Source: an uncultured Oscillospiraceae bacterium (GTDB lineage: Bacteria; Bacillota; Clostridia; Oscillospirales; Oscillospiraceae). Taken from it: a DNA stretch of 64,000 nt. The DNA lies in the NCBI GenBank assembly GCA_947623745.1, contig CANQHN010000001.1:1-64000 (forward strand). The letters run 5' to 3'. The position numbers and the translations under genes were made by a program. The notes beneath the pieces were generated by a model. That model was not told the origin of the DNA, searched no databases, and saw only the letters and a list, made by a program, of their open reading frames with translations. This document shows positions 26,687 to 35,408 of this stretch, piece by piece; the first letter of the stretch is position 1; each line of letters opens with the position of its first letter.

Positions 26687-28096
26687 TTGGTATTCAGTTC
26701 CCCCATTTTCCTGTTCGTCTTTTTCCCCGTCACCTATCTCGTCTGCCGCCTGCTGCCCTCCTCCCGGCTGCGCAACGGCTGGCTGGCCCTGGCCAGTCTG
26801 GTGTTCTTCGCCTTCGGACAGCTGCCCTACCTGGTCCTGCTGCTGGCCAGCGTGACGGCCAACTACCTGTTCGGGCTGTGGCTCCAGACGGGCTCCCGCC
26901 GGAAGCTGGCGGCGGGGCTGGCGGTCTTTGTCAACCTGCTGGCCCTGGGGACCTTCAAGTACCTGGACTTCCTCATCGGGACGGCCAACGGCCTGCTGGG
27001 CACCTCCCTCCCCCTCCAGAAGATCGTGCTGCCCATTGGCATCTCCTTCTACACCTTCCAGGGGCTGAGCTACGTCATCGACGTGTACCGCCGGCCGGAG
27101 CGGGGCACAAGGAACTTCGGCAAGCTGCTGCTGTACATCTCCTTCTTCCCCCAGCTCATCGCCGGCCCCATCGTCATCTACCACGACGTGTCCCACCAGA
27201 TCGACGCGCGGGAGTTCACCCCGGAGCTGACCCTCACGGGCCTGGAGCGGTTCATCGGCGGGCTGGGCAAAAAGCTGCTGCTGGCCAACACCGCCGGGCG
27301 GGTGGCCGACGCGGTGTTCGCCATGACCGCCGGGGAGCTGGACCTGCGCCTGGCCTGGCTGGGGGCGGTGTGTTACACATTGCAGATCTACTTCGATTTC
27401 TCCGGCTACTCCGACATGGCCATCGGCCTGGGGCGGCTGTTCGGGTTCCGATTCCTGGAAAACTTCGACCTGCCCTACACCGCCAGATCCATCCGGGAGT
27501 TCTGGCGGCGGTGGCACATCTCCCTGAGCTCCTGGTTCCGGGACTACCTGTACATCCCCCTGGGGGGCAACCGGCTGGGGGCGCGGCGCACCGCATTCAA
27601 CAAGTTTTTCGTGTTTTTCGCCACCGGCCTGTGGCACGGGGCCAACTGGACCTTCGTGCTGTGGGGGCTGTGGCACGGGCTGTTCTCCACCCTGGAGGGG
27701 GCGGGCCTCGTCCCCAAGCGGCTGCGGGAGTCCGCCCTGGGCCATGTGTACACCATGCTGGTGGTGATTTTGGGCTTCACCCTGTTCCGGGCGGACGATC
27801 TCGCCCAGGCGGGGCTGATGTTCTCCCGGATGTTCACCGGGTTCTCCCTCACCGCCGCCCACACCCTTGCCCTGCGCGCCCTGCTGGATGCCAAGACGGT
27901 GTGCCTGCTGTGCATCGCGGCGCTTCTGGCCGCCGGACTGCCTCAGCGGCTGTGGAAGGCAGCAATAGAGCGGTCTGTAAAGCTCTTCCCCCTGTCGGGG
28001 ACGGTCCAGGTTTTAGGCTGCGCCGGGGTGTTCGCCCTGAGCGTGCTGAACCTGGCCAGCACCACCTTCAACCCCTTCATCTATTTCCAGTTCTAA
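26687..28096 (+). CDS. AlgI-type membrane-bound O-acyltransferase (MBOAT)
   Basis: A 469-residue multi-span membrane enzyme that moves acyl (usually acetyl) groups across the membrane for O-acylation of a surface polymer. The catalytic His317 is in GLWHGANWTF. Other AlgI/DltB-type motifs are LPIGISFYTFQGLSYVIDVYR, FPQLIAGPIV, and REFWRRWHISLSSWFRDY. The start is TTG at 26687, with GGAGG 8 bases upstream. The following gene encodes an AlgJ-like partner, only 13 bases away. The substrate polymer is not shown by the sequence; a wall polysaccharide is likely. Confidence 0.94.
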   Translation: MVFSSPIFLFVFFPVTYLVCRLLPSSRLRNGWLALASLVFFAFGQLPYLVLLLASVTANYLFGLWLQTGSRRKLAAGLAVFVNLLALGTFKYLDFLIGTANGLLGTSLPLQKIVLPIGISFYTFQGLSYVIDVYRRPERGTRNFGKLLLYISFFPQLIAGPIVIYHDVSHQIDAREFTPELTLTGLERFIGGLGKKLLLANTAGRVADAVFAMTAGELDLRLAWLGAVCYTLQIYFDFSGYSDMAIGLGRLFGFRFLENFDLPYTARSIREFWRRWHISLSSWFRDYLYIPLGGNRLGARRTAFNKFFVFFATGLWHGANWTFVLWGLWHGLFSTLEGAGLVPKRLRESALGHVYTMLVVILGFTLFRADDLAQAGLMFSRMFTGFSLTAAHTLALRALLDAKTVCLLCIAALLAAGLPQRLWKAAIERSVKLFPLSGTVQVLGCAGVFALSVLNLASTTFNPFIYFQF

Positions 28097-28109
28097 GGAG
28101 GGGCGAGAG

Positions 28110-29501
28110 ATGACCGATAAATTCAAGGCCGATTTGGCCGTGGGGGCCTTCCTGCTGGCCTGCCTGATCCCCTCCGCCGGGATGCTCGTTCTGCCCGAGG
28201 AGCGGGCCGCCGCCAACCAGGACCTGGCCCCGCCGCCCCAGCTCACTGTGGACGGCTCCTTCAACACCGAGGTGCTCAACGACTTCTCTGACTACCTCTC
28301 CGACCACTTCGCCCTGCGGCAGGAGCTGATCACCGCCCAGGCCGCCCTGGACGCCGGGGTGTTCCGGGTGTCCGCCCAGGACGATGTGCTGCTGGGCCGG
28401 GACGGGTGGCTGTTCTATCGGGAGACTTTGGACGACTACCTGCGCACCGCGCCCATGACCCAGCGGCAGCTGTGGGCCTCGGCCCGCTGCCTGTCCCTGA
28501 TCCAGGAGTACGCCGCCGGGCGCGGGGCCCGGCTCTACTTCACCGTGGTCCCCAACAAGGCCTCCCTGTACCCCGAGTTTCTGCCCGATGTGGGCGCGCC
28601 CCTGGAGGGCAGCGCCGGCATCGACCGGCTGGTCCCCCTGCTGGAGCAGGAGGGGGTGGCATACATCGACCTGTTCTCCCCTCTGCGGGGACAGGACGAG
28701 GTGCTCTACTACCGCACCGACTCCCACTGGGACGCCCGGGGGGCCGCTCTGGCCCACGACACCGTCATTTCCGCCATGGGCAAGTCCGACCAGCAGCCCT
28801 TCTTCCCCGGCTCCACCCATACCGGCGGGGAGCACCTGGGCGACCTGTACGAGATGCTCTACCCCACGGGTACTGTGACGGAGCCTGAAACGGTCTACGA
28901 CCGGGCGTTCACCTTCTCCTATGTCCGCCAGCCCAGAAGTCCCGAGGACCAGCGCATCGAGACAGAAAATCCGGCCCGGTCCGGGAATCTGCTCATGTTC
29001 CGGGACTCCTTCGGCAACTCCCTGCACAGCTTTCTGGCCGACGCCTTCGGCAGCGCCCTGTTCTCCCGCTCCATGCCCTACCAGCTGTCCCTGCTGGACC
29101 AGGCGGGGGCGGACACGGTGCTCATCGAGATCGTGGAGCGCAACCTGGAGTGGCTGTGCCAGCGGGCGCCCATCCTCCCCGCCCCGGAGCGCCTGCTCAC
29201 CGGCACGCCCCCCCAGGGGGAGGCCGCGCTGACGCTGGGGCAGGCCGGGGGCGACCCGGGGGCGCTGGAGGGTTATGTCCGCCTGGAGGGCAGCCTGTCC
29301 GGGGAAATGGACAGCGACTCCCCCATCTACATCCAACTCGGGGAGCAGCTCTACGAGGCCAGCCCCGCCGGCGAGGACTGGGAGGGCGGTGCGCCCTTCA
29401 CCCTGTATGTGCCCGAGGGCTCCCTGACCGGTCAGGCGCAGGCCCTGTATCTCCACGACGGCGCGCTGTACGCCAGCGCCGCCGCTGCAATACTACGGTA
29501 A
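28110..29501 (+). CDS. AlgJ/DHHW-type extracytoplasmic O-acetylation protein
   Basis: A 463-residue protein with an N-terminal membrane anchor (about residues 8-28) and an SGNH-like AlgX/AlgJ-type domain outside. Catalytic signatures are TDSHWD (Asp204, His206) and FRDSFGNS (Ser300). Proteins of this family finish transfer of acetyl groups delivered by an AlgI-type MBOAT, which is the preceding gene. AGGAGGGG precedes the ATG. The C-terminal about 90 residues look like an additional beta domain, perhaps for polymer binding. Confidence 0.88.
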   Translation: MTDKFKADLAVGAFLLACLIPSAGMLVLPEERAAANQDLAPPPQLTVDGSFNTEVLNDFSDYLSDHFALRQELITAQAALDAGVFRVSAQDDVLLGRDGWLFYRETLDDYLRTAPMTQRQLWASARCLSLIQEYAAGRGARLYFTVVPNKASLYPEFLPDVGAPLEGSAGIDRLVPLLEQEGVAYIDLFSPLRGQDEVLYYRTDSHWDARGAALAHDTVISAMGKSDQQPFFPGSTHTGGEHLGDLYEMLYPTGTVTEPETVYDRAFTFSYVRQPRSPEDQRIETENPARSGNLLMFRDSFGNSLHSFLADAFGSALFSRSMPYQLSLLDQAGADTVLIEIVERNLEWLCQRAPILPAPERLLTGTPPQGEAALTLGQAGGDPGALEGYVRLEGSLSGEMDSDSPIYIQLGEQLYEASPAGEDWEGGAPFTLYVPEGSLTGQAQALYLHDGALYASAAAAILR

Positions 29502-29520
29502 GTAAAGGATCTGGTATGGA

Positions 29521-30132
29521 ATGAGAAAACTGTCTGCCCTTCTGCTGTCGGCCGTGGTGCTCCTGTCCGCCTGCGGCACCGCCCAGCCCGCGTCCAGCGC
29601 CGGCACCCCCGGCAGCTCCTCCCCCGCCCCCGCGGCGTCCGTCTCCGCGCCCGACGCCTCTCTGCCCCAGACTGGGGACCAGAGCGCCGTCCAGAGCACC
29701 CCGCCGGAGGATCCGGACGCCTCCGCGCCGGACAGCTCCGCCCCTGCCCCCGACGCCAGCCAGGCCCCGGACGCCAGCGCCCCCGCCGTGTCCGCCCCCA
29801 AGCCCAGCGTGAGCAAGCCCCAGGCCCCCGCGGTGACCAAGCCGGCAGCCCCGGAGCCGCCCGCGCAGGACACCACCCCGGCGCAGCCCGCCCCGGACGC
29901 CCCGGCCGAGGAGCCGCCCGCGCAGGAGGCCCCCGCCCCCACCGCTGACGCCGCCCGGGCCTGCATCGGCCAGAGCGTGTCCGCCCTGTACGCCGCCGTC
30001 GGCCAGCCCTCCGGCAGCTCCTACGCCGCCAGCTGTCTGGGCTCCGGCGAGGACGGCGAGCTGTACTACCCCACTTTTACCGTATATACCTACCGTGAGA
30101 ACGGGACTGAGACTGTCCAGGACGTGGAATAA
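29521..30132 (+). CDS. Pro/Ala/Ser-rich lipoprotein
   Basis: A 203-residue predicted lipoprotein with lipobox LLSACG at about residue 19. Residues 22-145 are a low-complexity Pro/Ala/Ser/Asp linker, as in wall-spanning stalks. A small C-terminal domain of about 55 residues begins at ARACIGQSVSALYAAVGQPSGS, resembling SmpA/OmlA-like or BLIP-like repeats, but too short to assign. It is 19 bases after the AlgJ-like gene, in the same direction. Function unknown; a surface accessory role is inferred from context. Confidence 0.75.
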   Translation: MRKLSALLLSAVVLLSACGTAQPASSAGTPGSSSPAPAASVSAPDASLPQTGDQSAVQSTPPEDPDASAPDSSAPAPDASQAPDASAPAVSAPKPSVSKPQAPAVTKPAAPEPPAQDTTPAQPAPDAPAEEPPAQEAPAPTADAARACIGQSVSALYAAVGQPSGSSYAASCLGSGEDGELYYPTFTVYTYRENGTETVQDVE

Positions 30133-30241
30133 GTCCCTCCCGCCGCGCGGGAGACGACAGCGATCGCTTGTTTCCGCACCCGGCACAGGCGAAAATAGGA
30201 TGTGACCGGGATCAGCACTTCCCGCGCAAAAGGAGTTTTCT

Positions 30242-31909
30242 ATGCACAAAAGATGGTTTGCGCTGTTTTTAGCGCTGCTGCTTGCCCTCCCCGCCGGCTG
30301 CGGGGGGCCGGATACGCCGCCGGACGCCTCGTCCATGCCGGCGCCCGCCGTCTCCCAGCCGGACGCCTCCACACCACCCGACACCAGCGGCGCCGTGTCC
30401 GCCGCGGCCCCGGCGGAGCCGGTGGACCCCCACGCCACCGACTATTACGAGGGCAAGACCCCCTGGGAGAGCGGCCGCGCCCTGGCCCCGGAGCAGATGC
30501 CCGACCGCTACAACGGCCTGGAGCTGCCCGTCTACGGGGCCACGGGGTACGCCTCCACCCCCCTCCCCCTCTGGCCCTCCATTGAGACCTACGAGGCCAC
30601 TCAGGAGGCCCTGGACGCCTGGAACCAGGCCCAGGCGGAGCAGGGGGAGGAGCTGCCCGGCGATCTGCCCGACTTCTCCCAGCCCGACGATCTGGAGCTG
30701 GACGGCCCCGCCCCGGTGGTGGCGGCGGCACAGGCCGAGCTGCCCGGCGGGGACGAGCCCCAGGCCCCTGACACCGCGGAGCAGCCCGGCGAGGACGCCC
30801 CCTCTGAACCGGAGGCTCCCCCGGCGGAGCCCGGGACAGACCCGGAGCCCCAGGAGCCGGGAGTCCCTGCCGGCCCCGATGCCCCCGACGGGGAGGAAAA
30901 CCCGGACGAGGAGGAGAACCCCGAGCCCACCGCCACCGACGGCATCATCACCACCCTGCCCTCCGGCACCCCCTTCACCATCCTGAACGAGGTGGAGGAC
31001 TGGTGGGAGATTTCAGTGGAGGCCGACTACGAGGTGGAGCAGGAGGACGGCACCGTCACCACTGAGCACGGGAAGCTCACCGGCTGGGTGCAGCACCTGA
31101 CGTGCCTTATCAACCTGCCCGACGTGATCCCCTCCATGCTCTACGACGCCACAAACAGCTACTCCTCCCGCTTCGTCACCTGCGGCAAGGCCATCAGCGG
31201 CATCACCGCCCAGGCCCTCTACCCCGGCGCCACCTACAACGAGCGGCTGGGGGAAAAGGAGTTCAATATGCCGGTGCTGTACTCCATGGCCTTCCGCGTC
31301 TGCCAGGCCCAGCGCAGCGCCTTGGCTGAGGGCAACACCCTGATCCTCTACGAGGGCTACCGGCCCCACGAGGTGCAGACCAAGGTGCTGGGCGCCCTGT
31401 CTGCCATGACCAGGCAGGACGCCGAGGTCAAGCAGGCGGTCACCGCCCCGCCCTGGCAGATCTCCTGGTTCATCTCCGGCGGCTACTCCAACCACCAGCG
31501 GGGCTACGCCATGGACGTGGGCCTGGCCAAGGTGACCAGCCTGGAGGAGCGCTCCACTGGCGGACACCGCTACGTGCGGGTGAAGGACTATGAGATGTAC
31601 CAGATGCCCACCCCCATCCACGAGCTCAGCCGGGAGGCGGCCACCTTCACCAAGCCGGTGGCCATCAACTCCACCACCGCCTGGAAAACCGCCGAGCTCT
31701 CCCCCGGCATGAACCAGGAGGCCCTGGCCCTCCAGCGCTACTGCACCGGGGCCGATCTGACCCCTCTGGCCTCGGAGTGGTGGCACTTCAACGACCTCCA
31801 CACCCGGGAGCTGGTGTTCGAGGTACAGGGGATCGGCGACTTCACCATCGACGGCAACCGGAGCGCCGCTCCGGTCATCCCGGAAGAGCCCGCCCCGCAG
31901 CAGTCATAA
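30242..31909 (+). CDS. lipoprotein with SH3-like domain and VanX/VanY-type M15 peptidase domain
   Basis: A 555-residue predicted lipoprotein (lipobox LPAGCG near residue 20). Residues about 25-235 are acidic/Pro-rich linker. Residues 235-300 look like an SH3b module (TLPSGTPFTILNEVEDWWEIS … LTGWVQHLTCLINLP). The catalytic domain has YEGYRP, SNHQRGYAMD with zinc ligands His418 and Asp425-region, and EWWHF near the C-terminus. This is the D-Ala-D-Ala dipeptidase/carboxypeptidase fold, so it likely trims wall peptides. AAAGGAG precedes the ATG. Resistance to vancomycin cannot be inferred, as no vanH or ligase is near. Confidence 0.88.
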   Translation: MHKRWFALFLALLLALPAGCGGPDTPPDASSMPAPAVSQPDASTPPDTSGAVSAAAPAEPVDPHATDYYEGKTPWESGRALAPEQMPDRYNGLELPVYGATGYASTPLPLWPSIETYEATQEALDAWNQAQAEQGEELPGDLPDFSQPDDLELDGPAPVVAAAQAELPGGDEPQAPDTAEQPGEDAPSEPEAPPAEPGTDPEPQEPGVPAGPDAPDGEENPDEEENPEPTATDGIITTLPSGTPFTILNEVEDWWEISVEADYEVEQEDGTVTTEHGKLTGWVQHLTCLINLPDVIPSMLYDATNSYSSRFVTCGKAISGITAQALYPGATYNERLGEKEFNMPVLYSMAFRVCQAQRSALAEGNTLILYEGYRPHEVQTKVLGALSAMTRQDAEVKQAVTAPPWQISWFISGGYSNHQRGYAMDVGLAKVTSLEERSTGGHRYVRVKDYEMYQMPTPIHELSREAATFTKPVAINSTTAWKTAELSPGMNQEALALQRYCTGADLTPLASEWWHFNDLHTRELVFEVQGIGDFTIDGNRSAAPVIPEEPAPQQS

Positions 31910-31912
31910 AAA

Positions 31913-31947
31913 CTCCGCCCCGGATGGATTCCGGGGCGGAGCTTTTT
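31913..31947. terminator. bidirectional terminator between M15 and MATE genes
   Basis: Stem CTCCGCCCCGGA / TCCGGGGCGGAG, with CTTTTT to the right and AAAAA to the left, so both convergent genes can end here. Confidence 0.85.
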
Positions 31948-31960
31948 GTTATCTGGCTGC

Positions 31961-33355
31961 TTATTCCTCCCGGGGCTGGACCAGGCTGTCCCGGCCGGAG
32001 GAGAGGTGGACGAAGTGGTAGTAGACCAGGGTGAGCAGGCTGCACACCAGCCACCCGGCGGGGTAGCCCATGGCCAGGGGCAGGATGGTGTTGCTGATGA
32101 AATGGGACACGATGTACAGGTAGATCTGGCGGAACAGGACGAAGGAGCACAGCATCATGATCATGGGGGCCTGGCTGTCCCCCGCGCCCCGCAGGGCGCC
32201 GGCGTACACCTGGTTGACGCAGCACAGCACATAGAAGGGGGTCAGGCAGCGCAGGAAGAGGGTACCGTACTCCACCACCTCCGGCTTCTTGTTGAAGAAG
32301 GTCACCAGGGCGGGGGCAAAGCCGATGACCAGGGCGGTGATGACCACGGTGGCCGCCATGGCCATAAGCAGGGAGTCCCGCACCCCCTTCTCCGCCCGCT
32401 CGTCCTGCCCGCTGCCCAGGTTCTGCCCCACAAAGGTGGTGGCGGCCATGGAGATAGACTGCATGGGCAGGAAGATGAGCTGGTCCATCTTGGTGTAGGC
32501 CGTCCAGCCGCCCATACAGTCGGAGCCGAACTGGTTGATGTAGGACTGGACAAAGACGTTGGAGAAGGCGGTGACAGCCATCTGCAAAGCGGCGGGGATG
32601 CCCACCCGGATGATCTGTTTGAGCAGGTCCATGTGCAGCTTTATCTTCCGCAGGTCCAGCCGGATGCAGGACTGGCTGCGCATCAGGGTAAGCACCGTTA
32701 GGACGGCGGAGATGGCCTGGGCGATGATGGTGGCGTAGGCCACGCCCTCCACGCCCATGTGGAACTGGATGACGAACAGCAGGTCCAGCACCGTGTTGAT
32801 GACGGCGGAGGTTACCAGGAAGTAGAAGGGCCGCCGGGAGTCCCCCACCGCCCGGAGGATGCCCGAGCCCATGTTGTAGAACATCAGCCCGGCCATGCCG
32901 GCGAAGTAGATGGTCAGGTAGGACGCCGACTCCGGGAACACGTTGTCCGGGGTGCGCATGAACCGGAGCATCATGGGGGTCATCCCCACGCCCAGGACGG
33001 TGAACACCACCGAGAGGACGATGGTCAGCCAGATGGAGGTGTGGACCGCGTCCTGCACCGACTTCTCCCGCTTGGCCCCGTAGTACTGGGAGATGACCAC
33101 CCCGGCGCCGCTGGACAGGCCCATGAAGGAGCCGATGAGCATATTGATGATGGGGGCCACGGTGCCTACGGCGGAGAAGGCCTCCTCGCCGACGAAGTTG
33201 CCCACCACCCAGGTATCCACCATGTTGTACATCTGCTGAAAGAGGTTCCCCGCCAGCAGGGGCAGGGAAAACAGGAGCAGGTGGGAAAAGATGTTCCCCT
33301 GGGTCATGTCTACATCGTGCCGGCCTCTTTTTTCAAGCTGTTGACGCGCCTCCAC
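31961..33355 (-). CDS. MATE-family efflux transporter
   Basis: A 464-residue inner-membrane antiporter with about 12 helices. The MATE hallmarks are LPLLAGNLFQQMYNMVDTWVVG at the N-terminus, GILRAVGDSRRPFYF and, in the second half, TFVGQNLGSGQ and GALRGAGDSQAPM. Members export cationic drugs or metabolites using Na+ or H+. The start is GTG at 33355, with GGAGGAG six bases upstream. No regulator is adjacent. Confidence 0.94.
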   Translation of the reverse strand: MEARQQLEKRGRHDVDMTQGNIFSHLLLFSLPLLAGNLFQQMYNMVDTWVVGNFVGEEAFSAVGTVAPIINMLIGSFMGLSSGAGVVISQYYGAKREKSVQDAVHTSIWLTIVLSVVFTVLGVGMTPMMLRFMRTPDNVFPESASYLTIYFAGMAGLMFYNMGSGILRAVGDSRRPFYFLVTSAVINTVLDLLFVIQFHMGVEGVAYATIIAQAISAVLTVLTLMRSQSCIRLDLRKIKLHMDLLKQIIRVGIPAALQMAVTAFSNVFVQSYINQFGSDCMGGWTAYTKMDQLIFLPMQSISMAATTFVGQNLGSGQDERAEKGVRDSLLMAMAATVVITALVIGFAPALVTFFNKKPEVVEYGTLFLRCLTPFYVLCCVNQVYAGALRGAGDSQAPMIMMLCSFVLFRQIYLYIVSHFISNTILPLAMGYPAGWLVCSLLTLVYYHFVHLSSGRDSLVQPREE

Positions 33356-33506
33356 GTCTGTCTCCTCCTCTCCCCTGTCCCGGACACTCCCCGGGGCAGG
33401 TTTTCTGTCATATCTATGGAGTATATCACGAAACAGGGTAAACTGGAATAGATATCATCCCATTTTTTACACGTTTTTTTCGGCCCGCGGACTGTTCCAG
33501 GGCATA

Positions 33507-33535
33507 CAAAAAGCGGCGGCCAGTACGGCCGCCGC
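33507..33535 (-). terminator. terminator of the 65-residue protein gene
   Basis: Stem GCGGCGGCC / GGCCGCCGC with a 5-base loop and TTTTT on the minus strand, just downstream of the stop at 33591. Confidence 0.85.
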
Positions 33536-33590
33536 CTGAGTCCAGGCAGGGACAGAAACAACAGGCCCGGCAGAAAAGGACCCCGTCACT

Positions 33591-33788
33591 TTACCAGATC
33601 GCCGCCACTCGCTGCGCAGAAACGTCAGGGGAGAGGCCCAGATCCTCAGAAACAGCCTTGACCGTGTCCTCAAACGACCCCTTGACCTTCTTGCTGATAT
33701 CCACATATGTCCTTACGATCACGTCATCCCGCACGTCTGCGTCCAATGAAACAATCAAGTTGATCATCCTCTGCTCAGAATTCTCCAT
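33591..33788 (-). CDS. small soluble protein of unknown function (65 residues)
   Basis: I do not recognise this protein. It begins MENSEQRMINLIVSLDADVR and ends in RVAAIW. It is probably helical, with no signal or membrane segment. Support that it is real: GGAGG seven bases before the ATG, a strong promoter just upstream and a clean intrinsic terminator just downstream, making a complete monocistronic unit of about 330 bases. The last third, DLGLSPDVSAQRVAAIW, may be a small helix-turn-helix. Confidence 0.7.
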   Translation of the reverse strand: MENSEQRMINLIVSLDADVRDDVIVRTYVDISKKVKGSFEDTVKAVSEDLGLSPDVSAQRVAAIW

Positions 33789-33821
33789 CCGTCTTCCTCC
33801 GCCGGGCCATTTATCGCGGCA

Positions 33822-33850
33822 ATTATATCTAATTTTGCCCCATTTTTCAA
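33822..33850 (-). promoter_or_regulatory. promoter of the 65-residue protein gene
   Basis: Minus-strand TTGAAA and TATAAT with a 17-base spacer. The remaining bases to the terminator near 34097 (about 245) hold no gene that I can support. Confidence 0.8.
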
Positions 33851-34096
33851 GGGTCCGATACGTGAAGGTTCTGTAAAGATTTTGAAATCTGCCCCTCTGA
33901 CACAGGCGGGGAGAGTGTGTCCGCGCCGGGCGGACGGTGAGACAGAATCCAGCCGTGTTTTCAGGCATATCTCAGGCATAGTAAGGGCCGCCGGCCGGGC
34001 AGCTTCAGGAGGATGGGCCCGCGGCCGTCCTTGGGTTCACCTTCACCTGACACGTCTCCGTTCCGATACCTCTTGTTCCGATGCGTCAGGGGGAAT

Positions 34097-34131
34097 AAAA
34101 AAAGCCCGCGGCATACGCCGCGGGCTTTTTT
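34097..34131. terminator. terminator of rplJ-rplL
   Basis: Stem GCCCGCGGC / GCCGCGGGC with an ATAC loop. Seven A lie on the left and six T on the right, giving a strong terminator for rplL on the minus strand; it could also work on the plus strand. Confidence 0.9.
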
Positions 34132-34148
34132 CATTCGCTTGGGCTGGA

Positions 34149-34523
34149 TCACTTCAGCTCGATCTTCGCGCCGACCTCTTCCAGCTTCTTCTTCATTTCC
34201 TCGGCCTCTTCCTTGGAAACGGCCTCCTTCAAGGTCTTGGGAGCGCCCTCGACGGTAGCCTTGGCCTCGGCCAGACCCTGGCCGGTGATCTCGCGGACGA
34301 CCTTGATGACCTTGATCTTGGTGGCGGCGTCGAAACCGGCCAGGACCACGTCGAACTCGGTCTTCTCCTCCACGGGGGCGGCGGCGGCGCCGGCGGCGGG
34401 AGCGGCCATAGCGGCGGCGGACACGCCGAACTCCTCCTCCAGAGCGTGGACCAGCTCGGACAGCTCCAGAACAGTCAGAGCCTTGACTTCTTCGATAATA
34501 CCAGTGATCTTCTCGCTAGCCAT
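34149..34523 (-). CDS. rplL: 50S ribosomal protein L7/L12
   Basis: Stalk protein of the 50S subunit that recruits translation factors, 124 residues. The N-terminal dimerisation domain ([20 protein letters not shown]) is joined by an Ala-rich hinge (about residues 36-52) to the C-terminal domain with [26 protein letters not shown] lies 10 bases before the ATG. It is 54 bases after rplJ. Confidence 0.98.
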   Translation of the reverse strand: MASEKITGIIEEVKALTVLELSELVHALEEEFGVSAAAMAAPAAGAAAAPVEEKTEFDVVLAGFDAATKIKVIKVVREITGQGLAEAKATVEGAPKTLKEAVSKEEAEEMKKKLEEVGAKIELK

Positions 34524-34577
34524 AGTGAAAGTACCTCCTAAATAATGATGTTGGTTTGTTTTGGATGGATGTGCCGC

Positions 34578-35108
34578 TTACTCGGCGGCCTCGGGGGCGG
34601 ACTCGCCGCCGCCCTGCTTCTCGGCGATGGCCTTCAGGACGATGGCCAGGCTGGTGATGGGGGCCAGCATGGTGCCCAGGACCTGCGCCTGCAGGACGTC
34701 CTTGGCGGGCAGCTCGGCCATGGCGATGACCTCGTCCAGGGGCAGGACCTTGCCGTCCATAAAGCCGGCCTTGATGATGAACTTGGCGCCGTTGAACTGC
34801 TTGGCGAACTTCTGGACGATGCGCATGGGGGCGATGGGGTCGTGGTGGCTGATGGCCAGGGAAGTGGTGCCATTGAGGCTGTCGGACAGCTCGCCCAGGC
34901 CGGCGTTCTGCGCGGCAAAGCGGGTCAGGGTGTTCTTCACCACGGCATACTCCACCTCGTTGGAGCGCAGCTCGTTACGAAGGGCGGTATCCTCGGCCAC
35001 GGTGATGCCCTTGTAGTCCACCAGCACACCGGAGGCGGCGTTCTGCAGCTTCTCGGTCAGCTCGGCCACGACGGCCTTCTTCGCTTCCAGGACTTTTGCG
35101 TTAGGCAT
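34578..35108 (-). CDS. rplJ: 50S ribosomal protein L10
   Basis: Base of the L12 stalk, 176 residues. Conserved segments include GVLVDYKGITVAEDTALRNELR and the EYAVVKNTLTRFA strand. The C-terminal helix that binds L12 dimers is LGTMLAPITSLAIVLKAIAEK. A structured leader of about 150 bases and a perfect promoter precede it. No rplK or rplA is in the window, so the usual rplKAJL order is broken here. Confidence 0.98.
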   Translation of the reverse strand: MPNAKVLEAKKAVVAELTEKLQNAASGVLVDYKGITVAEDTALRNELRSNEVEYAVVKNTLTRFAAQNAGLGELSDSLNGTTSLAISHHDPIAPMRIVQKFAKQFNGAKFIIKAGFMDGKVLPLDEVIAMAELPAKDVLQAQVLGTMLAPITSLAIVLKAIAEKQGGGESAPEAAE

Positions 35109-35260
35109 TTTGGGGATTCACCTCCAGAGAATTGGTAGGCGCAAAAAAGCGCCGCTCGCGTCAAAGGCGAAACAGCGCAAAACGATCGTAAGATGTCATT
35201 TTTCACTGCACTCTCGGCAGGACTTCCGCCCGGAGGGGCCGCCTGCTGTCTTTGAACGCA
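35109..35260 (-). promoter_or_regulatory. probable L10 autoregulatory leader
   Basis: About 150 untranslated bases separate the promoter from rplJ and contain several inverted repeats, for example the GGCGC / GCGCC stem around a T-run near 35130-35150. Firmicutes rplJ leaders bind the L10(L12)4 complex and repress translation or cause termination. Position fits; the exact fold is not worked out. Confidence 0.6.
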
Positions 35261-35266
35261 AGCGAT

Positions 35267-35295
35267 ATTATATCCGCTCCTCCCCCGGTTGTCAA
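35267..35295 (-). promoter_or_regulatory. consensus sigma-A promoter for rplJ-rplL
   Basis: Minus-strand TTGACA and TATAAT with a 17-base spacer, a perfect consensus suited to a highly expressed ribosomal operon. Confidence 0.92.
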
Positions 35296-35367
35296 GGACT
35301 TTTTTGTTTTTTTCGGGGCTTTTTTCCCAAATCTCCCCCCGGGGCGCGCCAAAAGGGGCGGGATGGG

Positions 35368-35397
35368 ACCGCCCGGCCCCAGGCGGGGCCGGGCGGT
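35368..35397 (-). terminator. stem-loop downstream of glyA
   Basis: A 13-bp perfect stem ACCGCCCGGCCCC with a 4-base loop, 12 bases after the glyA stop. There is no T-run directly after it on the minus strand (CCCATCCC…CCTTTT), so it may act as an mRNA 3' stabiliser or weak terminator. Confidence 0.5.
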
Positions 35398-35408
35398 TGA
35401 CATAATTT

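Noticed and set aside
26662-28113. Plus-strand frame of 483 codons overlapping the MBOAT gene
   Set aside because: Out of frame with the clear AlgI motifs; the TTG start at 26687 with GGAGG and the correct membrane profile explain the region.
30242-31909. Vancomycin-resistance gene vanX/vanY
   Set aside because: The M15 motifs are present, but there is no vanH, D-Ala-D-Lac ligase or VanRS pair nearby and the protein is a lipoprotein with an SH3-like module; a wall-trimming role is more likely.
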